This document shows positions 36,072-43,853 of a stretch of DNA of 64,000 nt, piece after piece. The DNA comes from Nocardioides sp. W7 (GTDB lineage Bacteria > Actinomycetota > Actinomycetes > Propionibacteriales > Nocardioidaceae). Below the pieces are notes generated by a model. It was not told where the DNA came from. It searched no databases and saw only the letters and a list, made by a program, of their open reading frames with translations. Made by a program: the position numbers and the translations under genes. Position 1 is the first letter of the stretch; each line of letters begins with the position of its first letter. The DNA lies in contig NZ_CP095078.1 of assembly GCF_022919075.1 (NCBI RefSeq), forward strand, positions 1,302,001 to 1,366,000, written 5' to 3'.

Positions 36072-37183
36072 GTGATCTGCCCCTCGCCGGGTTCCGGGTG
36101 GGGGTGACGGCTGCCCGGAAGGTGGAGGAGCAGATCGCCCTGCTCGAGCGCCGCGGGGCCGCCGTCGAGTGGGCGCCGGCGCTCTCCCAGGACCCCAACC
36201 AGGTCGACGACGCCTCGCTGCGCGCCGCGACCGAGACGGTGCTGGACCGCCCGGTCGACATGTTCCTGGCGACCACCGGCATCGGCATGAAGGCGTGGTT
36301 CGAGGCCGCCGATCGCTGGGGGCTGGGGGAGCGGCTCGTCGAGGCCCTCGGCGGGGCCGAGATCCTCGCGCGCGGCCCGAAGTCGGTCGGGGCGCTGCGG
36401 CGGCGCGGGCTGCGGGAGATGTGGGCGCCGGAGTCGGAGTGCTTCGAGGACGTGCTGGAGCATCTCCGCGGTCGCGACCTGAGCGGTCTGCGGATCGTCG
36501 TCCAGGAGCACGGGCAGTCGCTGTCGATGGTCGCGCACGCGCTGCGGCGGCGCGGCGCCGACGTCACGGTCGTCACCGTCTACCGGGTCGCCGGGGCCGA
36601 GGACCCGGAGCCGATGTTCCGGATGATCGACCTGATCGCCGACCGCCAGCTCGACGCGGTGACCTTCACCTCTGCCCCGGCCGTCGCGGCCCTGATGGAC
36701 GCCGCGGGCCCCACCGGCCGGCGGGACGACGTGATCACCGCCTTCCAGGCCGACGTGGTCGCCGCCTGCGTCGGACCGGTGACCGCCGCCGCCTTCGAGC
36801 TCTGGGGCGTCCCGACCATGTTCCCGGAGCGGTCCCGGCTCGCCGCGATGGTCAAGCAGCTCGAGGTCGAGCTGCCCTCGCGCCGCGGCGGCCTCTCGAT
36901 CGAGCTCGACAGCGGCTCCCTGCTGCTCCTGCACGGCGACGAGGTGCTCCTCGACGGCGTCGAGATCAAGCTCTCGCCCGCTCCGACGGCGGTCCTGCAG
37001 GCGCTGGTCGCCAACCCCGGCAACGTCGTCTCCCGCCGGGCCCTGCTCGCCATGCTGCCGAGCGGCACCGCCGGTTCCGAGCACGCCGTCGAGATGGCCG
37101 TCGCCCGGCTGCGCGCCGCGCTCGGCACCAAGTCCGTGCAGACCGTGGTGAAGCGCGGCTACCGGCTGGCGGCGGCGTCCTGA
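36068..37183 (+). CDS. nnaR: NnaR-type regulator: uroporphyrinogen-III-synthase domain plus winged helix
   Basis: This 371-residue protein joins a HEM4-like domain (about 10-265, GFRVGVTAARKVEEQIALLERRG, TFTSAPAV) to a C-terminal OmpR-type winged helix (about 285-365, PTAVLQALVANPGNVVSRRALL and VEMAVARLRAALG). The same architecture and neighbourhood (narK, nirBD, CbiX-like) define NnaR, which cooperates with GlnR on nitrate genes in mycobacteria and Streptomyces (Rv0260c type). A regulator is more likely than a sirohaem-synthesis enzyme, though retained catalysis cannot be ruled out. The GTG overlaps nirD. Confidence 0.85.
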   Translation: MSDLPLAGFRVGVTAARKVEEQIALLERRGAAVEWAPALSQDPNQVDDASLRAATETVLDRPVDMFLATTGIGMKAWFEAADRWGLGERLVEALGGAEILARGPKSVGALRRRGLREMWAPESECFEDVLEHLRGRDLSGLRIVVQEHGQSLSMVAHALRRRGADVTVVTVYRVAGAEDPEPMFRMIDLIADRQLDAVTFTSAPAVAALMDAAGPTGRRDDVITAFQADVVAACVGPVTAAAFELWGVPTMFPERSRLAAMVKQLEVELPSRRGGLSIELDSGSLLLLHGDEVLLDGVEIKLSPAPTAVLQALVANPGNVVSRRALLAMLPSGTAGSEHAVEMAVARLRAALGTKSVQTVVKRGYRLAAAS

Positions 37184-37866
37184 TGCGGACCCTCGTCCGC
37201 CCCGCCACCCGCTTGGTCACCGTTGCCCACGGCACCCGGCACGCCGCCGGCAACGAGGTCGCCGTGCAGCTGACGCTCGCCGCGGCGGCGCGGCTCGGGC
37301 TGCCCGCGACGGCGTCGTACGTCGAGCTCTGCTCGCCGCTGTACGCCGACGTCGTCGCCTCCGGACCGTCCTCGGTGGTGGTACCGCTCCTCCTCTCGAC
37401 CGGCTACCACGTCCGACACGATCTCCCGGCCGCCCTCCCGGACTCGGGTGACGTCGTGCTCGGCCGGCCGCTCGGCCCGGACCCGCTGCTCGCCTCGGCC
37501 CAGGTCGACCGGCTGCTCGACGCCGGTGCCCGCCCCGGCCAGCCGGTGACCATGGTGGCCGCCGGCTCCAACGACCCGCTCGCGATGCGTGACCTGCTCC
37601 GCGCCCGCGACCTGCTCGCCGGCGCCTGGGGTGGCCCGGTCTCGCTGGCCACGCTGGCCGGACAGGGGCTGCGCCCGGCCGACGTGGTCCGACCGGGCGA
37701 CGCCATCTCGCCGTACCTGCTCGCCGACGGATTCTTCGCCTCACGGGCGCGCCGGGAGTCTCTCGGGGCGGCCGTCGTCGCCGACGTCATCGGGCCGCAC
37801 CCGCTCGTCGTGGACCTGATCGTGCAGCGGGCGACGGCGCTGCTGCAGGCGCGGCGTACCGCCTGA
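37183..37866 (+). CDS. CbiX/SirB-like chelatase
   Basis: This 227-residue protein has two CbiX-like repeats. The first has the metal-binding His of VAHGTRHAAG and the VVVPLLLSTGYHVRHDLP segment, whose His residues match chelatase active sites. Such proteins insert Fe2+ or Co2+ into sirohydrochlorin; here, next to nirBD, ferrochelation for sirohaem is likely. It overlaps the regulator by one base. Rv0259c occupies the same position in M. tuberculosis. After the stop, a GC-rich inverted repeat near 37870-37912 may terminate the operon. Confidence 0.85.
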   Translation: MRTLVRPATRLVTVAHGTRHAAGNEVAVQLTLAAAARLGLPATASYVELCSPLYADVVASGPSSVVVPLLLSTGYHVRHDLPAALPDSGDVVLGRPLGPDPLLASAQVDRLLDAGARPGQPVTMVAAGSNDPLAMRDLLRARDLLAGAWGGPVSLATLAGQGLRPADVVRPGDAISPYLLADGFFASRARRESLGAAVVADVIGPHPLVVDLIVQRATALLQARRTA

Positions 37867-37935
37867 CCGCTGATCGAGCAGGAGGCGCGCCAGCGCCGGC
37901 GTTGTCGAGGTCCTCGCAGCGGGCGGCCGGCTGCG

Positions 37936-38023
37936 GGTTCATCACGGTATGCAGACGAGTCCGCACCTCCCACGGCGTACCCACCGTGGACAGTGCCAAC
38001 TGGCCTGCATACCGTGATGAACC
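37936..38023. repeat. 88-base palindromic repeat, copy 2
   Basis: Arms GGTTCATCACGGTATGCAG (37936-37954) and 38005-38023 are perfect inverse complements. Internal CCACGG and CCGTGG form a second stem. It matches copy 1 in length and in most positions. The second outer pair is G-C here and C-G there, a compensatory change. It fills the gap between two convergent genes. Confidence 0.85.
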
Positions 38024-38069
38024 TGCGACACCTGTGACCGCGCCCCCAGGACCCACCCCGGGCCCGCGC

Positions 38070-39587
38070 TCACCCCCGGTCCAGCTCGACGATCTCGGGC
38101 GTGTGCAGCCGCACCATCAGCCGGCGCGTGTGCGGGGGGATCCGGCCGGGGGTGAGCAGGCTGACGCCGACCATGGTCGCCACGGCGAGCGGGACCGACC
38201 AGGCTGCGGGCTGCTCCAGCAGCACCCCCGCCCACCCGGAGGCGGAGACCGGCGCGAGGGCCCAGCCGACGGCGAATCCCGAGCCGACACCGCCCGCGAT
38301 CAGCCCGGCGATGGCGCCGGCGTCGGTGAGCCGGCTCCACCAGATCCCGAGCAGCAGCAGCGGGCAGAACGTCGACGCCGCCACCGCGAAGGCCAGCCCG
38401 ACCGCGCGCGCGACGCCCAGGTTCGGGATCGCGAGGGCGACCAGCACCGGCACCAGGACGGCCACCACCGCCGCCAGCCGGAACGCGGGCACGCCGCCGA
38501 GCCGCCGCTCGCCGTACGGCCGGCCGGTGACGTCCTGGGTCAGCACCCCCGCGACCGCGATCGCCAACCCCGAGGAGGTCGACAGGAACGCCGCGAACGC
38601 GCCCGCCGTCACCAGCGCGGTCAGCACCTCGCCGAGCGGCCCCGGCACCACCAGGCGCGGCAGCTCCAGCACCAGCACGTCCGAGCGACCGGACGAGGCG
38701 AGGCCGGGGGCGTAGACGCGGCCGAGGGCGCCGTACGCCGTCGGCAGCAGGTAGAACGCGCCGAGCAGCGCCAGCACCACCAGCGTCGTACGACGGGCCG
38801 CCCGGCCGTCGGGGTTGGTGTAGAAGCGGACCACCACGTGCGGCAGCCCCATGGTGCCGAGGAAGGTCGCGACGATCAGCGAGTAGGTCAGGTAGAGCCC
38901 CTGTCCACCCCCGTCGGCCAGCGGCACCGACCAGCCGGACGCGGCCTCGCCGACCACCCGGCTTCCCGGCGCGCCGTCGCCGGCCCACGCGACCAGCAGC
39001 ACCATCAGCGGGAGCAGCAGCGCGGTGAGCTTGAGCCAGTACTGGAAGGCCTGGACGAAGGTGATGCTCCGCATCCCGCCGGCCGTCACGTTGATCAGTA
39101 CGACGAGCCCGACGATGAGCGGACCCAGCCAGACCGGCGCCCCGATCGCCGAGCGCAGCGTCAGCCCCGCGCCCTGGAACTGCGGCAGCAGGTAGAGCCA
39201 CCCGATCGCCACGACCAGCAGGGAACAGACCGCGCGGACCCCGCGCGAGCCGAGCCGGGCCTCGGCGAAGTCGGGCAGCGTGTACGCACCCGACCGGCGC
39301 AGCGGCGCGGCCACCAGGACCAGCAGCACGAGGTAGCCGGCGGTCCAGCCGATCGGGTACCAGAGCATGTCCGCGCCGAAGGTCAGCACCAGCCCGGCGA
39401 CGCCGAGGAACGACGCGGCGGAGAGGTACTCGCCGCCGATCGCGGTCGCGTTCAGCCGCGGGTTCACCGACCGGGACGCGACGAAGAAGTCGCTGGTCGT
39501 GCGGGAGAAGCGCAGCCCCCAGGTGCCGATCGCGAGCGTGGCCAGGGTGACCAGCGCGATCGCGACGATCCCTGGGGCCGAGCTCAC
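38070..39587 (-). CDS. Second SSS-family symporter, monocarboxylate type
   Basis: This 505-residue carrier has about 13 hydrophobic segments and ActP-like motifs (TSDFFVASRSVNPRLNATAIGGEYLSAASFLG, GTMGLPHVVVRFYTNP, STSSGLAIAVAGVL). The GTG start overlaps its DUF485-like partner. Unlike the first copy it sits at the end of an operon with a LytS/LytTR pair, so it is probably induced by its substrate. Acetate, pyruvate or another short acid are candidates. Confidence 0.88.
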   Translation of the reverse strand: MSSAPGIVAIALVTLATLAIGTWGLRFSRTTSDFFVASRSVNPRLNATAIGGEYLSAASFLGVAGLVLTFGADMLWYPIGWTAGYLVLLVLVAAPLRRSGAYTLPDFAEARLGSRGVRAVCSLLVVAIGWLYLLPQFQGAGLTLRSAIGAPVWLGPLIVGLVVLINVTAGGMRSITFVQAFQYWLKLTALLLPLMVLLVAWAGDGAPGSRVVGEAASGWSVPLADGGGQGLYLTYSLIVATFLGTMGLPHVVVRFYTNPDGRAARRTTLVVLALLGAFYLLPTAYGALGRVYAPGLASSGRSDVLVLELPRLVVPGPLGEVLTALVTAGAFAAFLSTSSGLAIAVAGVLTQDVTGRPYGERRLGGVPAFRLAAVVAVLVPVLVALAIPNLGVARAVGLAFAVAASTFCPLLLLGIWWSRLTDAGAIAGLIAGGVGSGFAVGWALAPVSASGWAGVLLEQPAAWSVPLAVATMVGVSLLTPGRIPPHTRRLMVRLHTPEIVELDRG

Positions 39588-39946
39588 TTCTCGACCTCCT
39601 CCATCAGCTCGGTGAAGTCGTGCTCGATGCGCTCGGCGCGGCGGACGAACCACCAGCCGAGGCCGAGGAGCAGCGGGTAGACCAGCACCCCCAGCACCAG
39701 CCAGGCCACCGGCACCCCGGCCAGCTCGACGGTCGCCAGCCCCGGCCACAGGTGGAACACCAGCGGCCACGACCCGACCGACACCGCGAGCACCGCCAGA
39801 ACCTGCGCGGCCAGCCGCAGCTGCTCGCGCAGCAGCGAGCCGAGGTAGATCCCGCCCAGCTCGGTGTCGGTGTCGATGTCGCGCGCCCGCGACCGGACGG
39901 TGGTACGACGGCGCGGCGGCCCGGTCACCCGGACGCGCTCGGTCAC
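39584..39946 (-). CDS. Small membrane partner of the symporter (DUF485-like position)
   Basis: This 120-residue protein has a basic N-terminus, two hydrophobic segments (LAAQVLAVLAVSVGSWPLVFHLWP, WLVLGVLVYPLLLGLGWWFV) and an acidic C-terminus. It occupies the DUF485 place before the symporter, with 4-base overlaps on both sides, but its sequence is divergent. The role is inferred from position. Confidence 0.75.
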   Translation of the reverse strand: MTERVRVTGPPRRRTTVRSRARDIDTDTELGGIYLGSLLREQLRLAAQVLAVLAVSVGSWPLVFHLWPGLATVELAGVPVAWLVLGVLVYPLLLGLGWWFVRRAERIEHDFTELMEEVEK

Positions 39947-40707
39947 GAGCCGGCCCGCTTGAGCAGCAGGTCGCGCAGCTGCCGGGTGTGCCGCCGGCTG
40001 ACCAGCAGCTCGCAGCCGGCGACGACGACCGTGCAGCGACCCGCGTCCATCCGGACCTCCGCGACGTGCGCCAGCGAGACCAGCAGCGAGCGGTGGATCC
40101 GCACGAACCCGGCCGGTCCCCACTCCTCCTCCAGCTGCGAGAGCGGGGTGCGCACCAGGTGCGAGCCCTCGTCGGTGTGCAGCCGCGCGTAGTCGCCCTG
40201 CGCCTCGACGTGCGAGATCGCGGAGCGGGCCACGAAGCGGGTGACCCCGCCGAGCTCGACGGGCACCTGCAGGTCGCCGACCGGCCCGCGCTCGGTGACG
40301 CCGTCGACGACGCCGACCACCCGTCGTACCGCCTCGGCGAGCCGGTCTGCCCGCACCGGCTTGAGCACGTAGTCGACGGCCTGGAGCTCGAAGGCCTCGA
40401 CCGCGTGCTGGTCGTGGGCGGTGACGAAGACGATCGGCGGGGGCTCGCGGAAGCGGGCCAGCACCTGGGCGAGCTCGAGCCCCGTCAGCCCGGGCATCTG
40501 CACGTCGAGGAACACCGCGTCGACCTCGAGCTCCTGCAGCACCCGCAGGGTCTCGGTCGCGCTGTCGCAGGTGAGCACCTCGGCGATCCGCGGGTCCTGG
40601 CCGAGCAGGAAGGCGAGCTCGTCGAGGGCCGGCCGCTCGTCGTCGACGACGAGGACCTTCAGTGCCGTCCCTGATCCACTCACGGGACTGTTCACGGGGC
40701 CGGTCAC
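39943..40707 (-). CDS. LytTR-family response regulator
   Basis: This 254-residue protein has a receiver domain (about 17-130, VVDDE, phospho-acceptor Asp68 in FLDVQMPG, VDYVLKPV). A LytTR DNA-binding domain follows (about 150-250, ISHVEAQGDYARLHTDEG, GFVRIHRSLLVSLAHV). LytTR regulators such as BtsR and YpdB control carboxylate carriers in E. coli, which fits the symporter downstream. The GTG overlaps the kinase stop. Confidence 0.93.
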   Translation of the reverse strand: MTGPVNSPVSGSGTALKVLVVDDERPALDELAFLLGQDPRIAEVLTCDSATETLRVLQELEVDAVFLDVQMPGLTGLELAQVLARFREPPPIVFVTAHDQHAVEAFELQAVDYVLKPVRADRLAEAVRRVVGVVDGVTERGPVGDLQVPVELGGVTRFVARSAISHVEAQGDYARLHTDEGSHLVRTPLSQLEEEWGPAGFVRIHRSLLVSLAHVAEVRMDAGRCTVVVAGCELLVSRRHTRQLRDLLLKRAGS

Positions 40708-41819
40708 ACCTGCACCCCCGGCGCGAACTTCGGCACCCGCACGATCACCCGGGTACCGGCCCCCGGTGCGGTCTCGACCACGAGCCCGTGCGCGTCGCCG
40801 TAGGCGTTGCGCAGCCGGGCGTCGACGTTCCCGAGGCCGACCGAGTCCAGGGCCGCGTCGCCGGCGAGCGCGCGGCGTACCTTCTCCGGGTCCTCGCCGA
40901 TCCCGTCGTCCTCCACCTCGATCACCGCCTCCTGCCCCTGGTCGCGTGCGCTGATCCGGATGTGGCCGCCCTCGCCGCGGCCCTCCAGCCCGTGGCGTAC
41001 GGCGTTCTCCACCAGCGGCTGGATGCACAGGAACGGCACCGCCACCGGGAGCACCTCGGGTGCGATGTTCAGCGTCACCCGCAGCCGGTCCCCGAACCGG
41101 GCCTCCTCCAGCAGCAGGTAGCGCTCGATGGAGCGCAGCTCCTCGGCCAGGGTCGTGAACTCACCGTGCCGCCGGAACGAGTAGCGGGTGAAGTCGGCGA
41201 ACTCCAGCAGCAGCTCGCGCGCCCGGTCGGGGTCGGTGCGCACGAAGCTGGCGATCGCGCCGAGGGAGTTGTAGATGAAGTGCGGGCTGATCTGCGCCCG
41301 CAGCGCCCGCACCTCCGCCTCCATCAGTCGGGTCCGCGAGGCGTCCAGCTCGGCGAGTTCCAGCTGCCCCGAGACCCACTGGGCGACCTCGTCGGTGGCG
41401 CGGGCGAGGCCGGCGGTGGGGTACGGCGCGAAGGCCTGCAGCGTTCCCACGACCCGCTCGTCCACGACCAGCGGACTGGCGATGCCGGTGCGCACCGGGC
41501 AGCCCGCCTCGTCGCAGTGCAGGTCGACCCGGTCGAAGCTGCGGGTGCCGCCGGCCTCCAGGGTCGCCGCCGTGAGCGCGGCCGACTGCCGCTCGTGGTG
41601 CTGTCCGGTGCCGTCCCAGGCCAGCGGGCCCGCGGTGTCGGTCAGGGCGAGCGCGGGCGTGCCGAGCAGCGCCCGCAGGTGCTTGATCGAGCGCTCGGCG
41701 CTGGCGGTCGTCAGTCCCTCCCGCAGCGCCGGGCTGGCCAGCGACGCGGTGTGCAGCGTCCGGAAGGTGGCGCGGTCGGACTCGGTGCCGAGGTGCGTAC
41801 GACGCCAGGCGCGACCCAT
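40704..41819 (-). CDS. LytS-type sensor kinase with GAF-like input domain
   Basis: This 371-residue kinase lacks membrane segments. A GAF-like region (about 30-150) contains Cys102 and Cys107 in HCDEAGC, possibly a redox or metal site. The His_kinase domain has the phospho-site His180 in QISPHFIYNSL, and the HATPase follows (QPLVENAVRHGLEG, DDGIGED, GLGNVDARL). It begins a four-gene operon, kinase, regulator, small membrane protein and symporter, with overlaps at each junction. A Crp-like palindrome lies just upstream. Confidence 0.9.
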   Translation of the reverse strand: MGRAWRRTHLGTESDRATFRTLHTASLASPALREGLTTASAERSIKHLRALLGTPALALTDTAGPLAWDGTGQHHERQSAALTAATLEAGGTRSFDRVDLHCDEAGCPVRTGIASPLVVDERVVGTLQAFAPYPTAGLARATDEVAQWVSGQLELAELDASRTRLMEAEVRALRAQISPHFIYNSLGAIASFVRTDPDRARELLLEFADFTRYSFRRHGEFTTLAEELRSIERYLLLEEARFGDRLRVTLNIAPEVLPVAVPFLCIQPLVENAVRHGLEGRGEGGHIRISARDQGQEAVIEVEDDGIGEDPEKVRRALAGDAALDSVGLGNVDARLRNAYGDAHGLVVETAPGAGTRVIVRVPKFAPGVQV

Positions 41820-41838
41820 GTCGTCATCATGACGGACG

Positions 41839-41854
41839 GGTGACCCGGCTCACT
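41839..41854. promoter_or_regulatory. Crp-type site before the LytS operon
   Basis: GGTGACCCGGCTCACT contains a perfect GTGA-N6-TCAC. It is centred about 27 bases before the kinase ATG, almost the same spacing as at the first symporter operon. It overlaps the stop codon of the adjacent methyltransferase gene. Confidence 0.5.
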
Positions 41855-42692
41855 TGAAGTCGATCAACAGCAGATCGGTGTCGGTGCCGTCGGAGGTGGT
41901 CTCCATCGGGGTGGCGTCCTCGCCCGGCTCGTCGGCGGACCGTGCCGGGGCGGCGTGCCGAACGATGCTGTCGTTGACCACGGAGCGGAAGCAGCGCACG
42001 ACGTACGGCAGCTGCATGCCGTCCATGCCGCGGCCGTAGTCGGCGTAGAACGCACGGACCTCGGCGAGCTTCTCCGCCCGCGCCTCCTCGTCCATGACGG
42101 CGACGTGGGAGCGCGAGCGGACCAGGTCGAGGATGGACTCGCGGTCGACGCCCTGCCAGTGCTTGAACGCGGCGTCCTCGACGAACCCGAAGTGGCCGCA
42201 GGTCGAGACCGGCTCCGTCGGGTCGGTGTCCTGGTCCTGGCTGCCGATGATCCGGCCGAGCTTGCGCACCCACGGGATCCGCTCGTCGCGCTCGTTCCAG
42301 ACCAGCGCGATCCGCCCGCCCGGCTTCAGCACCCGCGCGATCTCGGGCAGCGCCCGGTCCAGGTCGAACCAGTGGAAGGCCTGCGCGCTCGCCACGACGT
42401 CGTACGACGCGTCCGGCGCGGCGATCTCCTCGGCACCGCCGACGGCCGTGCGCACCTCGGGCAGGTCCCGGCGCAGGATGGCGAGCATCGCCTCGTCGGG
42501 ATCGGTGGCGTGCACGTCGTGACCGAGCTCGACCAGCTGCCGGGTGAGCTTCCCGGTGCCGGCGCCGAGCTCGAGGACCGTCGCGGGCCGCTCGCCCGTG
42601 AGCCACGCGGCGGCCTCGCGGGGGTAGCTCGGCCGACCGCGGTCGTAGGCGTCGGCCACGGAGCCGAAGGAGCGGGCGTGGAGGTCACTCAT
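41850..42692 (-). CDS. Class I SAM-dependent methyltransferase
   Basis: This 280-residue protein has the SAM-binding motif VLELGAGTGKLTRQL, the acidic loop HATDPDEAML, and SAQAFHWFDLDRALPEIARVLKPGG, typical of the UbiE/Methyltransf_11 group. TAGCCT ends 7 bases before the ATG, indicating a leaderless transcript. A C-terminal tail of about 30 residues is Asp/Thr-rich. The substrate is unknown. Confidence 0.85.
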   Translation of the reverse strand: MSDLHARSFGSVADAYDRGRPSYPREAAAWLTGERPATVLELGAGTGKLTRQLVELGHDVHATDPDEAMLAILRRDLPEVRTAVGGAEEIAAPDASYDVVASAQAFHWFDLDRALPEIARVLKPGGRIALVWNERDERIPWVRKLGRIIGSQDQDTDPTEPVSTCGHFGFVEDAAFKHWQGVDRESILDLVRSRSHVAVMDEEARAEKLAEVRAFYADYGRGMDGMQLPYVVRCFRSVVNDSIVRHAAPARSADEPGEDATPMETTSDGTDTDLLLIDFK

Positions 42693-42803
42693 CTGCCCCA
42701 GGCTATCCGGAGAGGGTGGACTGGGGTGGGTTCCACGCCCGGTGTCCGCGGCCGGACCCGGGCGCGTCGGCCGGTGTCGGATCGGCGCGGTAGCCTCCGC
42801 TCC

Positions 42804-43532
42804 GTGACCGCCGATCCCCTGGCCTGGCTGGTGGCCCTGGAAGGGGTGCCGAGCGCGTTCGCCGCCGCCCGCGACGGCATCGACGCGGTGCTGCGCGACC
42901 GCGGCCTGCGCCGTACCTCTCCCGAGACGACCGGCGAGTCCCTGCTCCGCGGCGCGCACGCGAGCGCCGTACTGGAGGGGTCCACCTCCTCGCTCGCCGA
43001 GCTCCGCGAGGGCGGGGGCGACGACGTCGCGCGCGACGCGGTGCGACTCTCGACCGAGGTGCTCGCGCTGGTGCCGACGCTGCGCACCGCCCCGCTCCAG
43101 GCCCTCGCCCGGCTGCACGCCGTCGCCGCGTCCGGCTCGCTGGACCCCGAGCGGCTCGGCCGTCCCCGCGACGCCGCGTCCGCCGACCGGCTGCGCGACC
43201 TCGCCGCGCTGGTCACGGCCCGCACCGAGGCACCCGCGCTGGTGCTGGCCGCGGTCGTGCACGCCGACCTGGCCAGCGCGGCACCGTTCGCCTCCCACAA
43301 CGGGATCGTTGCGCGCGCGGCCGAGCGGCTGGTGCTCGCCGCCCGCGGCGTCGACGAGAAGTCGCTGATCGTGCCGGAGGCGGCCCACCTCGCGCTGCGG
43401 GCCGAGTACGAGTCGAACCTGCGGGGGTACGCCGCCGGCACCCAGCCCGGCGTACACGCCTGGCTGCTCTACGCCGCCGAGGCGTACGCCGCCGCCGCGG
43501 AGGCGAGCCCGCTGCGCCGAGCTCTGGAGTAG
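42804..43532 (+). CDS. Degenerate Fic-like protein
   Basis: This 242-residue helical protein resembles Fic proteins. ASAVLEGS (Ser54 to Gly59) matches the inhibitory-helix pattern (S/T)xxxE(G/N). APFASHNGIVAR (160-171) aligns with the catalytic HPFxxGNGRxxR, but the catalytic His is Ala160 and the GNGR is altered. AMP transfer is therefore unlikely. Actinobacterial relatives next to the HAD and TadZ genes are often labelled oxidoreductases without evidence. TAGCCT ends 7 bases before the GTG start, so it looks leaderless. Confidence 0.65.
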   Translation: MTADPLAWLVALEGVPSAFAAARDGIDAVLRDRGLRRTSPETTGESLLRGAHASAVLEGSTSSLAELREGGGDDVARDAVRLSTEVLALVPTLRTAPLQALARLHAVAASGSLDPERLGRPRDAASADRLRDLAALVTARTEAPALVLAAVVHADLASAAPFASHNGIVARAAERLVLAARGVDEKSLIVPEAAHLALRAEYESNLRGYAAGTQPGVHAWLLYAAEAYAAAAEASPLRRALE

Positions 43533-43540
43533 GGGTTCTC

Positions 43541-43745
43541 GGGGAAAAGCACCGTCCCCACATGCAGGTGGCGCCCGGGTCTCAAGGACTCGGACGCCAC
43601 CGCCTGACACGTGAGACCGCGGGCTACCAAGCGTGCAAGTTCCAACTGCTGCCACCGGAAGATCCGAGTCGGTCAGCACCCTAAGGAAGGGTAGGTCGCC
43701 GCGTGGGTACCCCGGTTCACGTGTACGTCTCTGGAGTTGTTGACT
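43541..43745 (-). ncRNA. Probable Ms1/6S-like small RNA
   Basis: The 320-base gap between two convergent genes contains no plausible ORF but strong pairing. The segment 43607-43628 (ACACGTGAGACCG...) is complementary to 43706-43724 with only small bulges, making a long interrupted hairpin. CAGGTGGCG pairs with CGCCACC near 43565-43605, and GGGGA with TCCCC at the far end. On the minus strand TTGTAC (43777-43772), 17 bases and TAGACA (43754-43749) form a possible promoter. In M. tuberculosis the RNA MTS2823/Ms1 sits at the same place, downstream of the HAD gene Rv3661. Strand and ends are inferred. Confidence 0.5.
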
Positions 43746-43807
43746 CCCTGTCTACGCCGCTTCAGTCGGGCGTACAACCCTTGACTTTCTACCCAATAAC
43801 GGGGAGG

Positions 43808-43839
43808 GGTCAGCCCGAGGAGAACCGGCCCGGCTGACC
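43808..43839 (-). terminator. Terminator hairpin after the HAD gene
   Basis: GGTCAGCC at 43808-43815 pairs with GGCTGACC at 43832-43839. It lies about 15 bases past the stop of the minus-strand HAD gene. Confidence 0.65.
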
Positions 43840-43853
43840 CACCGAGGTGCTGG

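Noticed and set aside
36068..37183. Housekeeping uroporphyrinogen-III synthase (hemD)
   Set aside because: The C-terminal winged helix and the nitrate-gene context fit the NnaR regulator better; no other haem genes are adjacent.
41850..43679. Single 609-codon frame joining the methyltransferase to upstream sequence
   Set aside because: The upstream part is antisense to the Fic-like gene and has no family features. The methyltransferase begins at ATG 42692 with a leaderless promoter.
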